Notes: generated by a model not told the origin, from the letters alone. A stretch of DNA of 64,000 nucleotides from Nocardioides sp. Soil797 (GCA_001429555.1 LMSR01000001.1:2337-66336); one strand, 5' to 3'. Numbered from the stretch's first letter, positions 1-11,397 are shown. A program made the numbers and translations.

Positions 1-212
1 AGACACTGGGCCGCGCCCTGTTCGGCGAGTCTGAAGTCGAACGAGGCCTCGCGCTGATCCTCGCCGAACACCAACCGCCGATCGAGCGAGCCAACACCGC
101 GACGCCAGGACCCCAGAACCCCCCAACACCACAGGCGCAGAGCACCCCGACGTCACAGGCGCAGATCGTGCGAGTGGACTTCAACCTGACCTACGAACCA
201 GAAGCCAGCTGA
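1..212 (+). CDS. C-terminal fragment of an unidentified protein (cut by window edge)
   Basis: Only one forward frame (codons starting at base 3) is open from the window edge to a TGA at 210-212; the other two forward frames hit stops within 60 bases. The visible 69 residues begin with a charged, helix-like segment (GRALFGESEVERGLALILA), followed by a Pro/Thr/Gln-rich linker with a near-repeat of TPQAQ/TSQAQ, and end in YEPEAS. I do not recognise the family from this tail. The stop lies 12 bases from the end of the convergent EamA gene, so the two units meet tail to tail. Confidence 0.5.
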   Translation, partial: TLGRALFGESEVERGLALILAEHQPPIERANTATPGPQNPPTPQAQSTPTSQAQIVRVDFNLTYEPEAS

Positions 213-224
213 GTCGTCGTCGGG

Positions 225-1163
225 TCAGTTGTCCCGGCTCCCGGCCGGGACTGGTCGAGGCCGCACCGGTTCGTGGGTGCCTCGGTCGGTCGTCCTCCGG
301 AGCCCTGCGGTGATCGCGGGTTGACCGAGCAGCACCCCGAGCAGGACGAGAGCCATGCCTGTCAGTTGGGTCAGCCCGAAGACCTCATGGGCGAAGGCGA
401 CGCCGAGCAAGGTTCCGGCGACCGGGTTGAGCAGGCCGATCAGGGAGACCGAGGCGGCAGGCATTCGCTGGAGGCCGCGGAACCAGACGTAGTTGGCGAG
501 TGCAGTGCCGATCAGGCCGATGTAGAGGAACCCGCCGATCGCGCGGGCGTCCAGCTCGGGGGGAGCGCCCTCGACCAACAGGGCAACGGGAAGCAGCAGC
601 AGTCCTCCGGCAACCAACTGCCATGCAGTCAGCGTGAGCAGGTCGACGGGCGCCCGCCAGCGCTTGAGCAACACGTAGCCGAGCGACGACATCGCGACCG
701 CGGTCAGCGACGCCGCGACACCGATCGGATCTACGGCGAAACCGGCGCGGAGCACCAGCAGGATCACGCCGGCGATGCCGAGGGCGGAGCCGAGCAGCGA
801 GGCGATCCGGGGCCGCTCCCCGATCAGGAGCCAGGCGACCACCATCATGGCGATCGGAGCCGTGGCCGTCAGCGTGGCCGCCATTCCGCTGGGGAGGCGG
901 TAGGCAGCGACGAAGATCAACACGAAGAACGCGCCGATGTTGAGCGTGCCGAGCACCAGGCTGCGCCACCACCATGACCCGCTGGGCAGTGTCGGGCGGA
1001 AGGCGAGAAGCAGGAGTCCCACGGGCAGGGCGCGCATCAGCGCCGCGAAGAGTGGCCGGTCCGGCGGCAGGAAGGTGCTGGTCACGAAGTACGTCGAGCC
1101 CCACGCCACCGGGGCGATCGTGGTGAGCAGGATGGTGCGCCAAGTAGTTTCCACGGAAGACAT
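225..1163 (-). CDS. EamA/DMT-family inner-membrane exporter
   Basis: This 312-residue protein has about ten hydrophobic helices in two homologous halves, the usual length and architecture of drug/metabolite transporters (EamA, RhaT/YdcZ-like). Family features visible are the N-terminal APVAWGSTYF helix, a Pro-rich second helix, GLLNPVAGTLLG in the second half and GLQRMPAASVSLIGLL before it. The substrate cannot be read from sequence. I start at the ATG at 1163 (MSSVETTW) because the longer reading frame upstream runs antisense through the marR gene. A GGAAAG stretch lies 6-11 bases upstream. It is divergent from a MarR regulator with only 30 bp between start codons and a shared dyad (1162-1186), so MarR control is likely. 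Confidence 0.85.
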   Translation of the reverse strand: MSSVETTWRTILLTTIAPVAWGSTYFVTSTFLPPDRPLFAALMRALPVGLLLLAFRPTLPSGSWWWRSLVLGTLNIGAFFVLIFVAAYRLPSGMAATLTATAPIAMMVVAWLLIGERPRIASLLGSALGIAGVILLVLRAGFAVDPIGVAASLTAVAMSSLGYVLLKRWRAPVDLLTLTAWQLVAGGLLLLPVALLVEGAPPELDARAIGGFLYIGLIGTALANYVWFRGLQRMPAASVSLIGLLNPVAGTLLGVAFAHEVFGLTQLTGMALVLLGVLLGQPAITAGLRRTTDRGTHEPVRPRPVPAGSRDN

Positions 1164-1186
1164 AATACTTTCCGGAGAAGTTATAT
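1162..1186. promoter_or_regulatory. MarR-type operator dyad between divergent eamA and marR genes
   Basis: An imperfect 25-bp inverted repeat, ATAATACTT - N7 - AAGTTATAT (7 of 9 arm positions pair), covers the start codon of the exporter and most of the 30-bp gap. It is strikingly AT-rich within high-GC surroundings. MarR proteins classically bind such 16-25 bp dyads in divergent regions. Use by the adjacent MarR gene is inference. Confidence 0.6.
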
Positions 1187-1193
1187 TCCTTCC

Positions 1194-1688
1194 ATGAGTA
1201 CGGACCACGTCAGCCGCATCGTCGAGCAGTGGGCCGTCGAGCGCCCCGAGCTCGACACCGCGCCGATGGAGGTGATCGGCCGACTCCATCGGCTCGCGGA
1301 CCTGCTCCGGGAGCGACTCCTCGTGGTGTACGCCGAGTTCGGACTGAGCGAGGGCGAGTTCGACCTGCTGGCGACGCTGCGCCGCAGCGGGGCGCCGTAC
1401 GAGTTGAGCCCGACGGACCTGGCCGCCTCGACGATGGTCACCTCGGGCGCGATCACCAAGCGGGTCGATCGCCTGGCCGCACGCGGTCTGGTCGAACGCC
1501 GGGCCGACAAGCACGACGGCCGAGCCCGGACGATTGTCCTGGGCCCGGCCGGCCGGAAGCTGATCGATCGTGCGGTGGAGGCCCACTACGCCAACGAGAA
1601 GCGCCTCATCGAAGGTCTTGCCGACATCGACAGGGCGAGGCTGGTCCGGATCCTCCAGACCTGGGGCAATCTCCTCGAACTGGTCTGA
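1194..1688 (+). CDS. MarR-family transcriptional regulator
   Basis: The protein has 164 residues, typical for MarR. An N-terminal dimerisation helix is followed by a winged HTH (FDLLATLRRSG, then LSPTDLAASTMVTSGAITKRVDRLAARGLVERR) and a wing with the DxR signature (KHDGRARTIVL). C-terminal helices complete the dimer interface. It is divergent from the EamA exporter across a 30-bp gap holding a dyad, the standard arrangement of a ligand-relieved repressor of an efflux gene. There is no close Shine-Dalgarno; GGAG at 1174-1177 is 16 bases from the ATG, so leaderless translation is possible. Confidence 0.9.
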   Translation: MSTDHVSRIVEQWAVERPELDTAPMEVIGRLHRLADLLRERLLVVYAEFGLSEGEFDLLATLRRSGAPYELSPTDLAASTMVTSGAITKRVDRLAARGLVERRADKHDGRARTIVLGPAGRKLIDRAVEAHYANEKRLIEGLADIDRARLVRILQTWGNLLELV

Positions 1689-1696
1689 TCAGGCGG

Positions 1697-2536
1697 TCAG
1701 ATCCTGTCGAACGTCTTCGGGTCAGGTCCGAGCCGTCCCGCGTCACCGCGGTCCATCCCACTGATCGCCAGGACGTCGTCGGGGGAGAGCTCGAAGTCGA
1801 AGATCGCGAAGTTCTCCTGCATCCGCTCGCGCCGCATCGACTTCGGGAACACGATGTCGCCACGCTCCACGTGCCAGCGCAGCGCCACCTGAGCCGGGGT
1901 CCTCCCCAAGCGCTGCGCGATCTCGACGATCGTCGGGTCGTCGAGGATCTGGCCCTGTCCGATCGGGGACCACGCCTCGGTGAGCAGGCCGTGCTCGGCG
2001 TTGGCGGCGCGGGCTGCCTCGTTGTTGAAGCCCGGGTGGACCTCGATCTGGTTCACGGCCGGGAGCACACCGGTCTCGTCGATGATGCGGGCCAAGTGAT
2101 CGGGCTCGAAGTTCGACACCCCGACGGACTTGGCCCGCCCGTCTGCAGTCAGCTCGGCCATCGCCTTCCACGTGGAGACGAAGTCACCGTCGTACTGCGT
2201 GGGCAGCGGCCAGTGGATCAGGAACAGGTCGACATGGTCGAGCTGAAGGTCGCGCAGCGACTCGTCGAACGAACGACGGACGTCGTCGGCCGCGTGGTTG
2301 GCGTTGTTGAGCTTGGTGGTCACGTAGAGCTCGTCGCGAGCGATGCCGGAGGATGCCAGCGCGTCGCCGACACCCTTCTCGTTGCCGTACATCTGTGCCG
2401 TGTCGATGTGGCGGTAGCCGACTTCGAGGGCGGTGGTGACCGTCGCCGAGGTCTCGTCCGGCGGGACCTGGAAGACGCCGAAGCCGAGCTGAGGGATGGA
2501 GTGGTCGTCATTGAGGGTCAGGGAGGGAACAGTCAT
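1697..2536 (-). CDS. Aldo/keto reductase (AKR5-like, diketogluconate-reductase type)
   Basis: A 279-residue NADPH-dependent (beta/alpha)8-barrel reductase. The catalytic tetrad is intact: Asp45 and Tyr50 (YRHIDTAQMYGNE), Lys75 (YVTTKL) and His108 (LFLIHWPL). GVSNFEPDHL and the C-terminal FPKSMRRERMQENFAIFDFELS match the phosphate-binding segment and tail of the family, which reduces aldehydes and ketones such as 2,5-diketo-D-gluconate or methylglyoxal. The substrate is not determinable. The start is set at the ATG at 2536 (MTVPSLTL) because the upstream extension is antisense to the flavoprotein gene. It ends 8 bp from the end of marR (convergent) and is divergent from the FAD oxidoreductase across 69 bp. 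Confidence 0.92.
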   Translation of the reverse strand: MTVPSLTLNDDHSIPQLGFGVFQVPPDETSATVTTALEVGYRHIDTAQMYGNEKGVGDALASSGIARDELYVTTKLNNANHAADDVRRSFDESLRDLQLDHVDLFLIHWPLPTQYDGDFVSTWKAMAELTADGRAKSVGVSNFEPDHLARIIDETGVLPAVNQIEVHPGFNNEAARAANAEHGLLTEAWSPIGQGQILDDPTIVEIAQRLGRTPAQVALRWHVERGDIVFPKSMRRERMQENFAIFDFELSPDDVLAISGMDRGDAGRLGPDPKTFDRI

Positions 2537-2605
2537 ACCCACTAGACAAGCACGGCCCGACAATTGTTCCCGCGCGTGACAGGCTTCGCGTGGCAGGCTG
2601 CAGGG

Positions 2606-4027
2606 GTGACCAACGCCGTCGTGGTCGGCAGCGGCCCCAACGGGCTCGCCGCCGCCATCACTCTTGCCGAACGTGGCATCGACGTGCTCGTCCTCGAGGC
2701 CGCGGACCGGGTCGGCGGCGGCACCCGCACCTCCGAGCTGACCGTGCCGGGTCTGCTGCACGACGAGTGTGCCGCGTTCCACCCGATGGGCGTCGCCTCG
2801 CCGTTCTTCCAGTCACTCGACCTCGAGCGCGAGGGTCTGCGCTGGCTGTGGCCCGAGATCCAGCTCGCCCATCCGCTCGACGGCGGGCGCGCCGGTTTGC
2901 TGTGGCGCAGCGTGGAGCAGACCGCCGACGGACTGGGTGTCGACGGGCCCGCGTGGGAGCAACTCATGGGCCGCGCGTCCCGGAACTTCGACGCCCTCAG
3001 CCGCGACGTGTTCCGGCCGATCCTGCACGTGCCGTCGCACCCGCTCGAGCTCGCCAGATTCGGCCTGTCCGCAGCGCTGCCGGCGCCATGGACGGCCCGC
3101 CGCTGGAGGGCGGACGAGGCAAGGGCCCTCTTCGGGGGCCTCGTGGCGCACAAGTTCGGGCCGCTCACCGGCCCGCTGTCCTCATCGGTCGGCCTGATGC
3201 TGGGAGCGGCTGCCCACGCCTACGGATGGCCGGTCGCCGAAGGAGGCACGGAAGCGATCACCCGCGCACTGGTGGCCAGGCTCGCGAGGGCGGGTGGGCG
3301 CGTCGAGACCGGAGTCACCGTCACGTCGTACGACGACCTGGGCGGCCCCGACGTACTCCTCCTGGACACCGCTCCCGACGCGGTGGCCCGGATCATGGGG
3401 GACCGACTTCCCTCGCGCACCCGGCGGGCCTACCGGCGCTATCACTTCGGGCCGGCGGCGTTCAAGGTCGACTACGCCATCGAGGGCGACATTCCGTGGG
3501 AGAACCCCGACCTGCTGCGGGCCGGGACCGTCCACCTGGGCGGCCCGCTCGAGGAGATGGCGGCGACCGAGGCAAGGACTGCTCGCGGGGAGATGCCCGA
3601 GCGGCCGTTCGTGCTGCTGGGCCAGCAGTACCTCACCGACCCGCTCCGCTCCGGCGGCGACTCCGGGCTGAACCCGATCTATGCCTACGGTCACGTCCCC
3701 CACGCCTGGCGCGGGGACGCAACTGACGCGATCACGGCCCAGGTCGAGCGCTTCGCGCCCGGCTTCCGCGAGCGGGTTCGGCACGTTCACGTCCGCGACA
3801 CGAGAGGCATGGAGGCCCACAACGCGAACCATGTCGGCGGCGACATCTCGGCCGGGGCCAACACCGCCCGGCAGATCCTGATGCGACCGATGATCGCGCG
3901 AAACCCTTGTGTCACGGGGGTTCCCGGCGTCTTCATCTGTTCCTCGGCCACCCCGCCGGGCGGTGGTGTCCACGGGATGTGCGGCCACAATGCGGCGCTC
4001 GCGGCGTTGGACTGGTTGCGTTCCTGA
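2606..4027 (+). CDS. FAD-dependent oxidoreductase, phytoene-desaturase/PYROXD2 family
   Basis: A 473-residue flavoprotein with an N-terminal Rossmann dinucleotide-binding motif (VVVGSGPNGLAAAITLAERG, then VLVLEAADRVGGG) and the C-terminal FAD contact ICSSATPPGGGVHGMCGHNAA typical of the phytoene dehydrogenase/amine oxidase fold. The family includes carotenoid desaturases and poorly characterised PYROXD2-like enzymes. No phytoene synthase or other carotenoid gene is nearby, so I do not assign a carotenoid role. The start is the GTG at 2606, placing the Rossmann beta-strand at residues 4-8; an in-frame ATG at 2564 would add 14 atypical residues. Confidence 0.85.
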   Translation: MTNAVVVGSGPNGLAAAITLAERGIDVLVLEAADRVGGGTRTSELTVPGLLHDECAAFHPMGVASPFFQSLDLEREGLRWLWPEIQLAHPLDGGRAGLLWRSVEQTADGLGVDGPAWEQLMGRASRNFDALSRDVFRPILHVPSHPLELARFGLSAALPAPWTARRWRADEARALFGGLVAHKFGPLTGPLSSSVGLMLGAAAHAYGWPVAEGGTEAITRALVARLARAGGRVETGVTVTSYDDLGGPDVLLLDTAPDAVARIMGDRLPSRTRRAYRRYHFGPAAFKVDYAIEGDIPWENPDLLRAGTVHLGGPLEEMAATEARTARGEMPERPFVLLGQQYLTDPLRSGGDSGLNPIYAYGHVPHAWRGDATDAITAQVERFAPGFRERVRHVHVRDTRGMEAHNANHVGGDISAGANTARQILMRPMIARNPCVTGVPGVFICSSATPPGGGVHGMCGHNAALAALDWLRS

Positions 4028-4033
4028 GCCCGC

Positions 4034-7000
4034 TCAGCGCGTGGCCGATCCGACCGAGAGTCGTAGCGTCACGATCTGGAAGGGTCGCAGGGACAGGGTG
4101 ATCGGCCCGGTGCTGGCCAGGGCGTCGTTCTGCAGTGGCCTCTCGAGCAGGTCCACCTCGGTCACGCCCGCTGTCTTGAAAGTGGGGCTGAGGGTCACCA
4201 TCGCCCTGGCTCCCAGGGGCTCGTAGAGGCGCACGACCACGTCACCCGACCGATCCTCGGCAAGCTTCACGCACTCTACGTACGCCGTCCCGCCGGTGAC
4301 CGTGACCAGTGGCTCCACGGCTGTTCCGCCGACTCGGCGCACCGGAAGGTTCAGCGCATAGCCGGCCTCTGCGGCACGGCCCACATCGGCGCCCGGGACG
4401 ATTGCGGTGCGGAACGTGTGGCTGCCCTGATCGGTCTCCGGGTCGGGATAGCGCGGCGCTCGCAGCAACGTCTGGCGAACGGTCGAGAACGTGCCGCCGC
4501 CCTCGCGCGGGTGACGCGTCACGTCATGGCCGTACGTCGAGTCGTTGGCGATGGCTGCGCCGTAGCCCCCGTCCTCGACCTGCACCCACCGGTGGGCGCA
4601 GACCTCGAAGCGGGCCGCGTCCCAGGTGGTGTTCTCGTGCGTGGGACGGGTGACGTGGCCGAACTGGGTCTCGTAGCGCGCGTGGTCGGTGTGCACGTCG
4701 ACGTCGAAGGCAAGCTTGAGCACCCGCTCGCGCTCCTGCCAGTCGACCGTGGTCTCGATGTCGACGCGGCCGGCGACGAGCGAGATGCGTTGTGTGTATG
4801 AGGATTCTCCGAACTCGCCGCGCACCTCGAGGGAGCCGGCGCTCGAGCTCGTCGAGACCGTCGAGCTCGTCGAAACCACGCCGCCGATGTCCTCGACCTG
4901 GTCACGGTAGAACCGGTCGAGGTCCCAGGCGTCCCACTTGTTGGGGAAGTCGGGGTGGATCTGCAGCAGGTTCGCCGCGCCCCCGGGAGGCACCACCTCG
5001 CGCCCGGCGGCCAGGTCGACGATCGAGCGGATGACGCCGAACTCGTCGATCGTGACGCGGAGGTGCTCGTTCTCCAGGGTGGTGTCGGCCCGGTCGGTTC
5101 CGCTCCAGCCAGAGTCGCCCCGGTCCCGATGGACACTCGCCGGCGCCCCCTGCTCGCCCGACGGGCCGGGCCTGGGGGAGACGGCCAGCATCGCCATCGG
5201 CGTCGCGTCGAAGACGGCCTCGCCATCGGCCGACCCCGACCTCGATGCCGCCAGCGCCGAGATCGCCCGAGTGATGATCGCCTCCAGCTCCTCGGCCACG
5301 CGGGCATGTTCCTGCTCGGTCTGGCGGTGCACCCAGGCGATCGAGGAGCCGGGCAGGATGTCGTGGAACTGATTGAGCAGCACGGTCTTCCAGATCGCGC
5401 TCAGCTCGTCGTACGGGTAGTCGACCAGGCCGCGCACCGCGGCGTACGTCGACCAGAGCTCGGCCTCGCGCAGCAGGTGCTCGGAGCGCCGGTTGCCCTG
5501 CTTGGTCCTGGCCTGCGACGTGTAGGTGCCGCGGTGGATCTCGAGGTAGAGCTCGCCAACCCACACCGGGGCGGAGGGATACTCCGCCTCGGCGGCCACG
5601 AAGAACGAGGCGGGCGACTCGATGGTCACGGACGGTGAGCCCTCCAGCGAGGCGGTCCGCCGGGCTCGGTCGAGCATCTCGCGAGTGGGGCCACCTCCGC
5701 CGTCGCCGTGGCCGAAGGGGATCAGGGACCGAGTGGCCATCCCCTTGTCACGGAAGTTCGATGCAGTGTGCGCGAGCTGGCTCGCGGCCAAGGTGCCGTT
5801 GTAGGTGTCGGCCGGTGGGAAGTGGGTGAAGACACGGGTGCCGTCGATGCCCTCCCACCAGAACGTGTGGTGGGGGAACTTGTTGACCGTGTTCCACGAG
5901 ATCTTCTGGGTCAGGAACCAGCGGAAGCCGGCCAGCTTCACGATCTGCGGCAGCGCCGCGGTGTAGCCGAACGAGTCCGGCAGCCACACCTCCTCGCACT
6001 CGACGCCCAGCTTGTCGATGAACCAGTTCTTGCCCATCACGAACTGGCGGGCCATCGCCTCGCCCCCGACCATGTTGGTGTCGGACTCGACCCACATGCC
6101 GCCGACCGGGACGAACCGGCCGGTTGCCACGTGGGCACGCACCCGCTCGAAGAGGCCGGGCTGGTTCTGCTCCAGCCACTCCCACTGTTGCGCCGAGCTC
6201 ATGCAGTGCACCAGGTCGTCGGTGGTGTCGAGCAGGTTCGTCACGTTGGCGACGGTGCGGGCCACCTTGCGCTGCGTCTCGCGCACCGGCCACAGCCAGG
6301 CGGAGTCGATGTGGGCGTGGCCGATCGCGCTGATGCGGTGGGCGCTCGCGTTGGCCGGCCGGGAGAGCACGGCGGCCAGCTCAGCGCGGGCAGCCGGGGC
6401 GGTGCCGGGTACGTCGTGGGGATCCAGCGCCTCGACCGCACGCTCCAGGGCGTAGCGGATCTCCCAGCGTCGCGCGTCGCTCTCGGGCAGCGTGCGCTGC
6501 AGGCCGTCGAGCACGTCGACGTCCGCATTCAGCTGGTACGTCGCGAGGTCCCGTTCGCAGATCTCGGCCCGGCTGATCGTGTAGATCGGGGCACGGGTCG
6601 ACGTGTGTCGATCGCCCTCAGGCGTGGGCCGGTATCCGGGGCCGATCGCCGGATTGGCCGCCGCCTCGACGTACAGGTCGATCACCTCGCCCGGCTGAAC
6701 GGTGATCCAGGAGTTCTGCGGGTTCAGGCCCTTGACCAGCGAGCCGTCGGGGCGGTGGACCAGGGCCTCGGCCTGCATGCCGGGGCGTCGGGACGCCCAG
6801 CCGAGGTCGAAGACGACCTCCGGCGTCACCGCGTCCGTGGGCACGGTGCCGCTCAGGTGGAACCAGCTGGTGCCCCACGCCGGGCCCCAACGATCACCGA
6901 CCTCGGCCGGTTGGTAGGTCGCGACCCGGGCCACGTCGAAGCCGACCGGCTCGCCGACGGTGTCGTCGGGGGAGGGCGGGACGTGCCAGGCCTCCACGAC

Positions 7001-7093
7001 GAGGTCGCCGATGGCGCGGTGGATGGCGGGCCGGACCCGCTCCTCCATGATGCGCCCGAGTCGGTCCTCGATCTCCTTGCCACGACCATGCAT
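4034..7093 (-). CDS. Alpha-mannosidase, glycoside hydrolase family 38
   Basis: A 1019-residue retaining alpha-mannosidase of usual GH38 length. The catalytic barrel holds the zinc ligands His261 and Asp263 ([14 protein letters not shown]) and the likely nucleophile Asp373 ([15 protein letters not shown]). [16 protein letters not shown] and the later [11 protein letters not shown] segment are also characteristic. N-terminal (about 1-250) and C-terminal (about 640-1019) beta domains follow the family plan. There is no signal peptide, so it acts in the cytoplasm, probably on mannosyl-glycan fragments. An unusual low-complexity stretch of Ser/Thr/Val near residue 745 is encoded by a GAGCTCGTCGA repeat. 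Its start faces the dnaK regulatory region. Confidence 0.93.
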   Translation of the reverse strand: MHGRGKEIEDRLGRIMEERVRPAIHRAIGDLVVEAWHVPPSPDDTVGEPVGFDVARVATYQPAEVGDRWGPAWGTSWFHLSGTVPTDAVTPEVVFDLGWASRRPGMQAEALVHRPDGSLVKGLNPQNSWITVQPGEVIDLYVEAAANPAIGPGYRPTPEGDRHTSTRAPIYTISRAEICERDLATYQLNADVDVLDGLQRTLPESDARRWEIRYALERAVEALDPHDVPGTAPAARAELAAVLSRPANASAHRISAIGHAHIDSAWLWPVRETQRKVARTVANVTNLLDTTDDLVHCMSSAQQWEWLEQNQPGLFERVRAHVATGRFVPVGGMWVESDTNMVGGEAMARQFVMGKNWFIDKLGVECEEVWLPDSFGYTAALPQIVKLAGFRWFLTQKISWNTVNKFPHHTFWWEGIDGTRVFTHFPPADTYNGTLAASQLAHTASNFRDKGMATRSLIPFGHGDGGGGPTREMLDRARRTASLEGSPSVTIESPASFFVAAEAEYPSAPVWVGELYLEIHRGTYTSQARTKQGNRRSEHLLREAELWSTYAAVRGLVDYPYDELSAIWKTVLLNQFHDILPGSSIAWVHRQTEQEHARVAEELEAIITRAISALAASRSGSADGEAVFDATPMAMLAVSPRPGPSGEQGAPASVHRDRGDSGWSGTDRADTTLENEHLRVTIDEFGVIRSIVDLAAGREVVPPGGAANLLQIHPDFPNKWDAWDLDRFYRDQVEDIGGVVSTSSTVSTSSSAGSLEVRGEFGESSYTQRISLVAGRVDIETTVDWQERERVLKLAFDVDVHTDHARYETQFGHVTRPTHENTTWDAARFEVCAHRWVQVEDGGYGAAIANDSTYGHDVTRHPREGGGTFSTVRQTLLRAPRYPDPETDQGSHTFRTAIVPGADVGRAAEAGYALNLPVRRVGGTAVEPLVTVTGGTAYVECVKLAEDRSGDVVVRLYEPLGARAMVTLSPTFKTAGVTEVDLLERPLQNDALASTGPITLSLRPFQIVTLRLSVGSATR

Positions 7094-7175
7094 GTGCCGA
7101 CCCTAGGGCAGATCGCGGACGGGGCGCGGAATTCGGGAATGAACCTCGAAGGACCTGAGTTGTACCCAGTGATCG

Positions 7176-7200
7176 AAGTTGAGTTGAATCGACTCAACTT
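7176..7200. promoter_or_regulatory. HAIR element (HspR operator) upstream of dnaK
   Basis: A perfect inverted repeat, AAGTTGAGT - N7 - ACTCAACTT, with 9-bp arms, lies 127 bp before the dnaK start. It fits the HspR-associated inverted repeat (consensus CTTGAGT-N7-ACTCAAG) known from Streptomyces and mycobacteria. The HspR gene is the last gene of this operon, predicting autoregulation with DnaK as co-repressor. Confidence 0.93.
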
Positions 7201-7276
7201 GTTTGCAACACTCTCCCCGAGCCACGCAGAATGGCTCCACACGAACTCCCCCGGCACTGAACCGGGGACCACTCAG

Positions 7277-7308
7277 AGCCACGAAACTCAGAAGCCACGA
7301 AACCCAGA
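7277..7308 (+). repeat. 16-bp tandem repeat in dnaK 5' leader
   Basis: Two adjacent 16-base units, AGCCACGAAACTCAGA and AGCCACGAAACCCAGA, differ at one position. They lie between the HAIR site and the dnaK ribosome-binding site (GGAGG at 7317-7321). No function is evident. Confidence 0.85.
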
Positions 7309-7327
7309 AACAACCGGAGGTAACCCC

Positions 7328-9186
<1,859 letters not shown>

Positions 9187-9190
<4 letters not shown>

Positions 9191-9828
9191 CCCAGGACCC
9201 CAGCCACGAGTCCCCCGGGGACCCGAGCCAGGAGCCCGAGGAGCAGCCCAGTGCGGACGCGCCGGAGGAGGTCCACTCCTTCGGCGACGCCGCTGCCGAG
9301 ATGGCCAACGAGACGGAGGTCGAGGAACCGCTGGACGTTGCTCCCGCAGACCCGGCCGACGACGAGTTGACCGTGGCCCGCATGGCGCTCGAGGAGAGGA
9401 CCCTCGACCTGCAGCGACTGCAGGCCGAGTTCCTCAACTACAAGCGACGGGTCGATCGTGACCGAGACCTGATCAAGGAGAACGCGACGTTTGCTGCGCT
9501 CGCCCCGATCACCGAGGTCCTCGACAACATCGACCGGGCACGCCAGCACGGCCCGCTCGACGACGGGTTCCGTTCCATCGCCGAGCAGCTCGAGCGGGTC
9601 GTGGCCGGGCAGGGCCTGGTGCGCTACGGCGCCCCGGGCGATGCCTTCGACCCGACGATCCACGACGCCCTGTCCCACCTCGGGGAGGATCCCGAGGTCG
9701 AGGTCACCACGGTCAAGGTGGTGGCCAAGGGCGGCTACAAGATCGGCGAGCGGGTCGTCCAGGCAGCCCAGGTGCTGGTGGTCGACCCGGCCGAGTCCGG
9801 GCCGGCCACCGGTTCGACCGAAGACTGA
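9187..9828 (+). CDS. grpE: Nucleotide exchange factor GrpE
   Basis: A 213-residue GrpE that promotes ADP release from DnaK. The N-terminal ~60 residues are acidic and disordered. A long helix follows ([25 protein letters not shown]), then the head domain with [10 protein letters not shown] and the C-terminal beta hairpin [22 protein letters not shown]. The GTG start overlaps the dnaK stop as GTGA, implying translational coupling. The 22-bp gap to dnaJ keeps the operon continuous. Confidence 0.98.
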
Positions 9829-9850
9829 GTGAAGGACGGGAGGTGCGCGC

Positions 9851-10981
9851 ATGAACGGCAAGGCTGACTGGGCGAGCAAGGACTACTACAAGGAGCTCGG
9901 GGTCTCGAAGGACGCAAGCGCCGACGAGATCAAGAAGGCCTACCGCCGCCTTGCGCGCGCCAACCACCCCGACTCCAACCCCGGCGACACGGTCAAGCAC
10001 GACAGGTTCAAGAGTGTCGCCGAGGCCTACGACGTGATCGGTGACGCCGAGAAGCGCCAGGAGTACGACCAGATCCGCAGCGCCCCGGTGGGCGGGTTCG
10101 GCGGCCAGGGTGGTTTCGACGTGAGTGACCTGTTCGGCCAACGCGGCGGAGCCGGTGGCCAGGGTGGTCTCGGTGACATGTTCGGCGACCTCTTCGGCGG
10201 CGGGCGCGCACGACAGCCCAGGCCGCAGCGCGGTTCCGACGTGGAGAGCTCGGCGACGATCAGCTTCGTCGACGCGATCGACGGCGTCACCATCAGCCTG
10301 CGCCTGACCAGTGATGCGCCCTGCGTCTCGTGTCGAGGCACCGGCGGCAAGCCCGGCACGAAGCCACACATCTGCATGGTCTGCGAGGGCGCCGGCATGG
10401 TCGCCTCGACCTCCGGCGGGGCGTTCACCCTCAACGAGACCTGCCCGGCCTGTGGCGGTCGCCAGCTCGTGTACGACGACCCGTGCCCGACGTGTGGCGG
10501 CTCCGGTCGGGGCATGTCCGCCCGGTCCATCCAGGCCCGCATCCCTGCGGGTGTGAAGGACGGTCAGAAGATCCGCCTGCGTGGCAAGGGATCTCCCGGC
10601 GAGAACGGCGGACCCAACGGCGACCTCTTCGTGACGGTCAAGGTCAGCCCCCACCGACTCTTCGGACGCAAGGGCGAACACCTCACCCTCGAGGTGCCCG
10701 TCGGGTTCGACGAGGCCGCCCTGGGTGCCGAGATCAAGGTGCCCACCCTCAAGCACGGGCCGGTGACCCTGAAGGTCCCGGCCGGCACCCCCAACGGGCG
10801 CACCTTCCGGGTGCGCGGCAAGGGCGCCAAGAGGACCGACGGCACCAACGGCGACCTGCTGGTCACCGTCGAGGTGCAGGTGCCGGCCGTGCTCGACCAA
10901 CCCGCCCGGGAGGCCGTCCTGGCCTACCGTGAGGCGATGGCCGGCAAGCCGCTGCGCGCGAAGCTCTTCGAGGAGGCCTGA
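9851..10981 (+). CDS. dnaJ: Co-chaperone DnaJ (type I, DnaJ1)
   Basis: A 376-residue type I J-protein that stimulates DnaK ATPase. The J domain at the N-terminus carries HPD at 39-41. A Gly/Phe-rich stretch follows (GGFGGQGGFDVSDLFGQRGG). The zinc-finger region has four CxxC pairs (CVSC, CMVC, CPAC, CPTC), and the third pair is followed by GGRQ rather than the usual GxG. The two C-terminal beta-sandwich domains contain the client-binding region (IPAGVKDGQKIRLRGKG). It is encoded between grpE and hspR in the heat-shock operon. Confidence 0.98.
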   Translation: MNGKADWASKDYYKELGVSKDASADEIKKAYRRLARANHPDSNPGDTVKHDRFKSVAEAYDVIGDAEKRQEYDQIRSAPVGGFGGQGGFDVSDLFGQRGGAGGQGGLGDMFGDLFGGGRARQPRPQRGSDVESSATISFVDAIDGVTISLRLTSDAPCVSCRGTGGKPGTKPHICMVCEGAGMVASTSGGAFTLNETCPACGGRQLVYDDPCPTCGGSGRGMSARSIQARIPAGVKDGQKIRLRGKGSPGENGGPNGDLFVTVKVSPHRLFGRKGEHLTLEVPVGFDEAALGAEIKVPTLKHGPVTLKVPAGTPNGRTFRVRGKGAKRTDGTNGDLLVTVEVQVPAVLDQPAREAVLAYREAMAGKPLRAKLFEEA

Positions 10982-10983
10982 GC

Positions 10984-11397
10984 ATGATCACCCCGGACCC
11001 GACCGTCGGTGTCTATGTGATCAGCGTGGCCGCCGAGCTCGCCGGACTGCACCCGCAGACCCTGCGCACCTACGAGCGCATGGGCCTGATCACCCCCGGC
11101 CGCACCGGCGGGGGAGGTCGGCGTTACTCACACCGCGACATCGAGCAGCTGCGGGTGATCGCCGACCTGACCTCCCACGGCATCGGGATCGAGGGCGTCC
11201 GTCGCATCCTCGAGCTCGAGAACCAGTTGCTGGCGCTGGGTCACCGCAACGAGGAGCTCGTGGCCGAGGTGGAGGGCCTGCGTCAGGCCCTGCGTGCGGT
11301 GGCGAGTGGCGCTCGTCCCGTGGCCTCCCGCAACCTGCCCGCGCTGCGTTCGTCGAGCGCGGGCCAGGTCGTGGTCTGGCGTCGCGGCACGCACTGA
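10984..11397 (+). CDS. hspR: Heat-shock repressor HspR (MerR family)
   Basis: A 137-residue MerR-type repressor. Its N-terminal winged HTH is YVISVAAELAGLHPQTLRTYERMGLI followed by RRYSHRDIEQL, and a coiled-coil dimerisation helix follows (ENQLLALGHRNEELVAEVEGLRQ). In actinobacteria HspR binds HAIR elements with DnaK as co-repressor; both HAIR sites in this window are its predicted targets. It lies 2 bp after dnaJ as the last gene of the operon, closing a feedback loop. Confidence 0.97.
   Translation: MITPDPTVGVYVISVAAELAGLHPQTLRTYERMGLITPGRTGGGGRRYSHRDIEQLRVIADLTSHGIGIEGVRRILELENQLLALGHRNEELVAEVEGLRQALRAVASGARPVASRNLPALRSSSAGQVVVWRRGTH

Noticed and set aside
5708..7327. Long in-frame upstream extension of dnaK
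   Set aside because: It crosses the mannosidase gene antisense and the HAIR operator; DnaK begins at [14 protein letters not shown] after a strong GGAGG.
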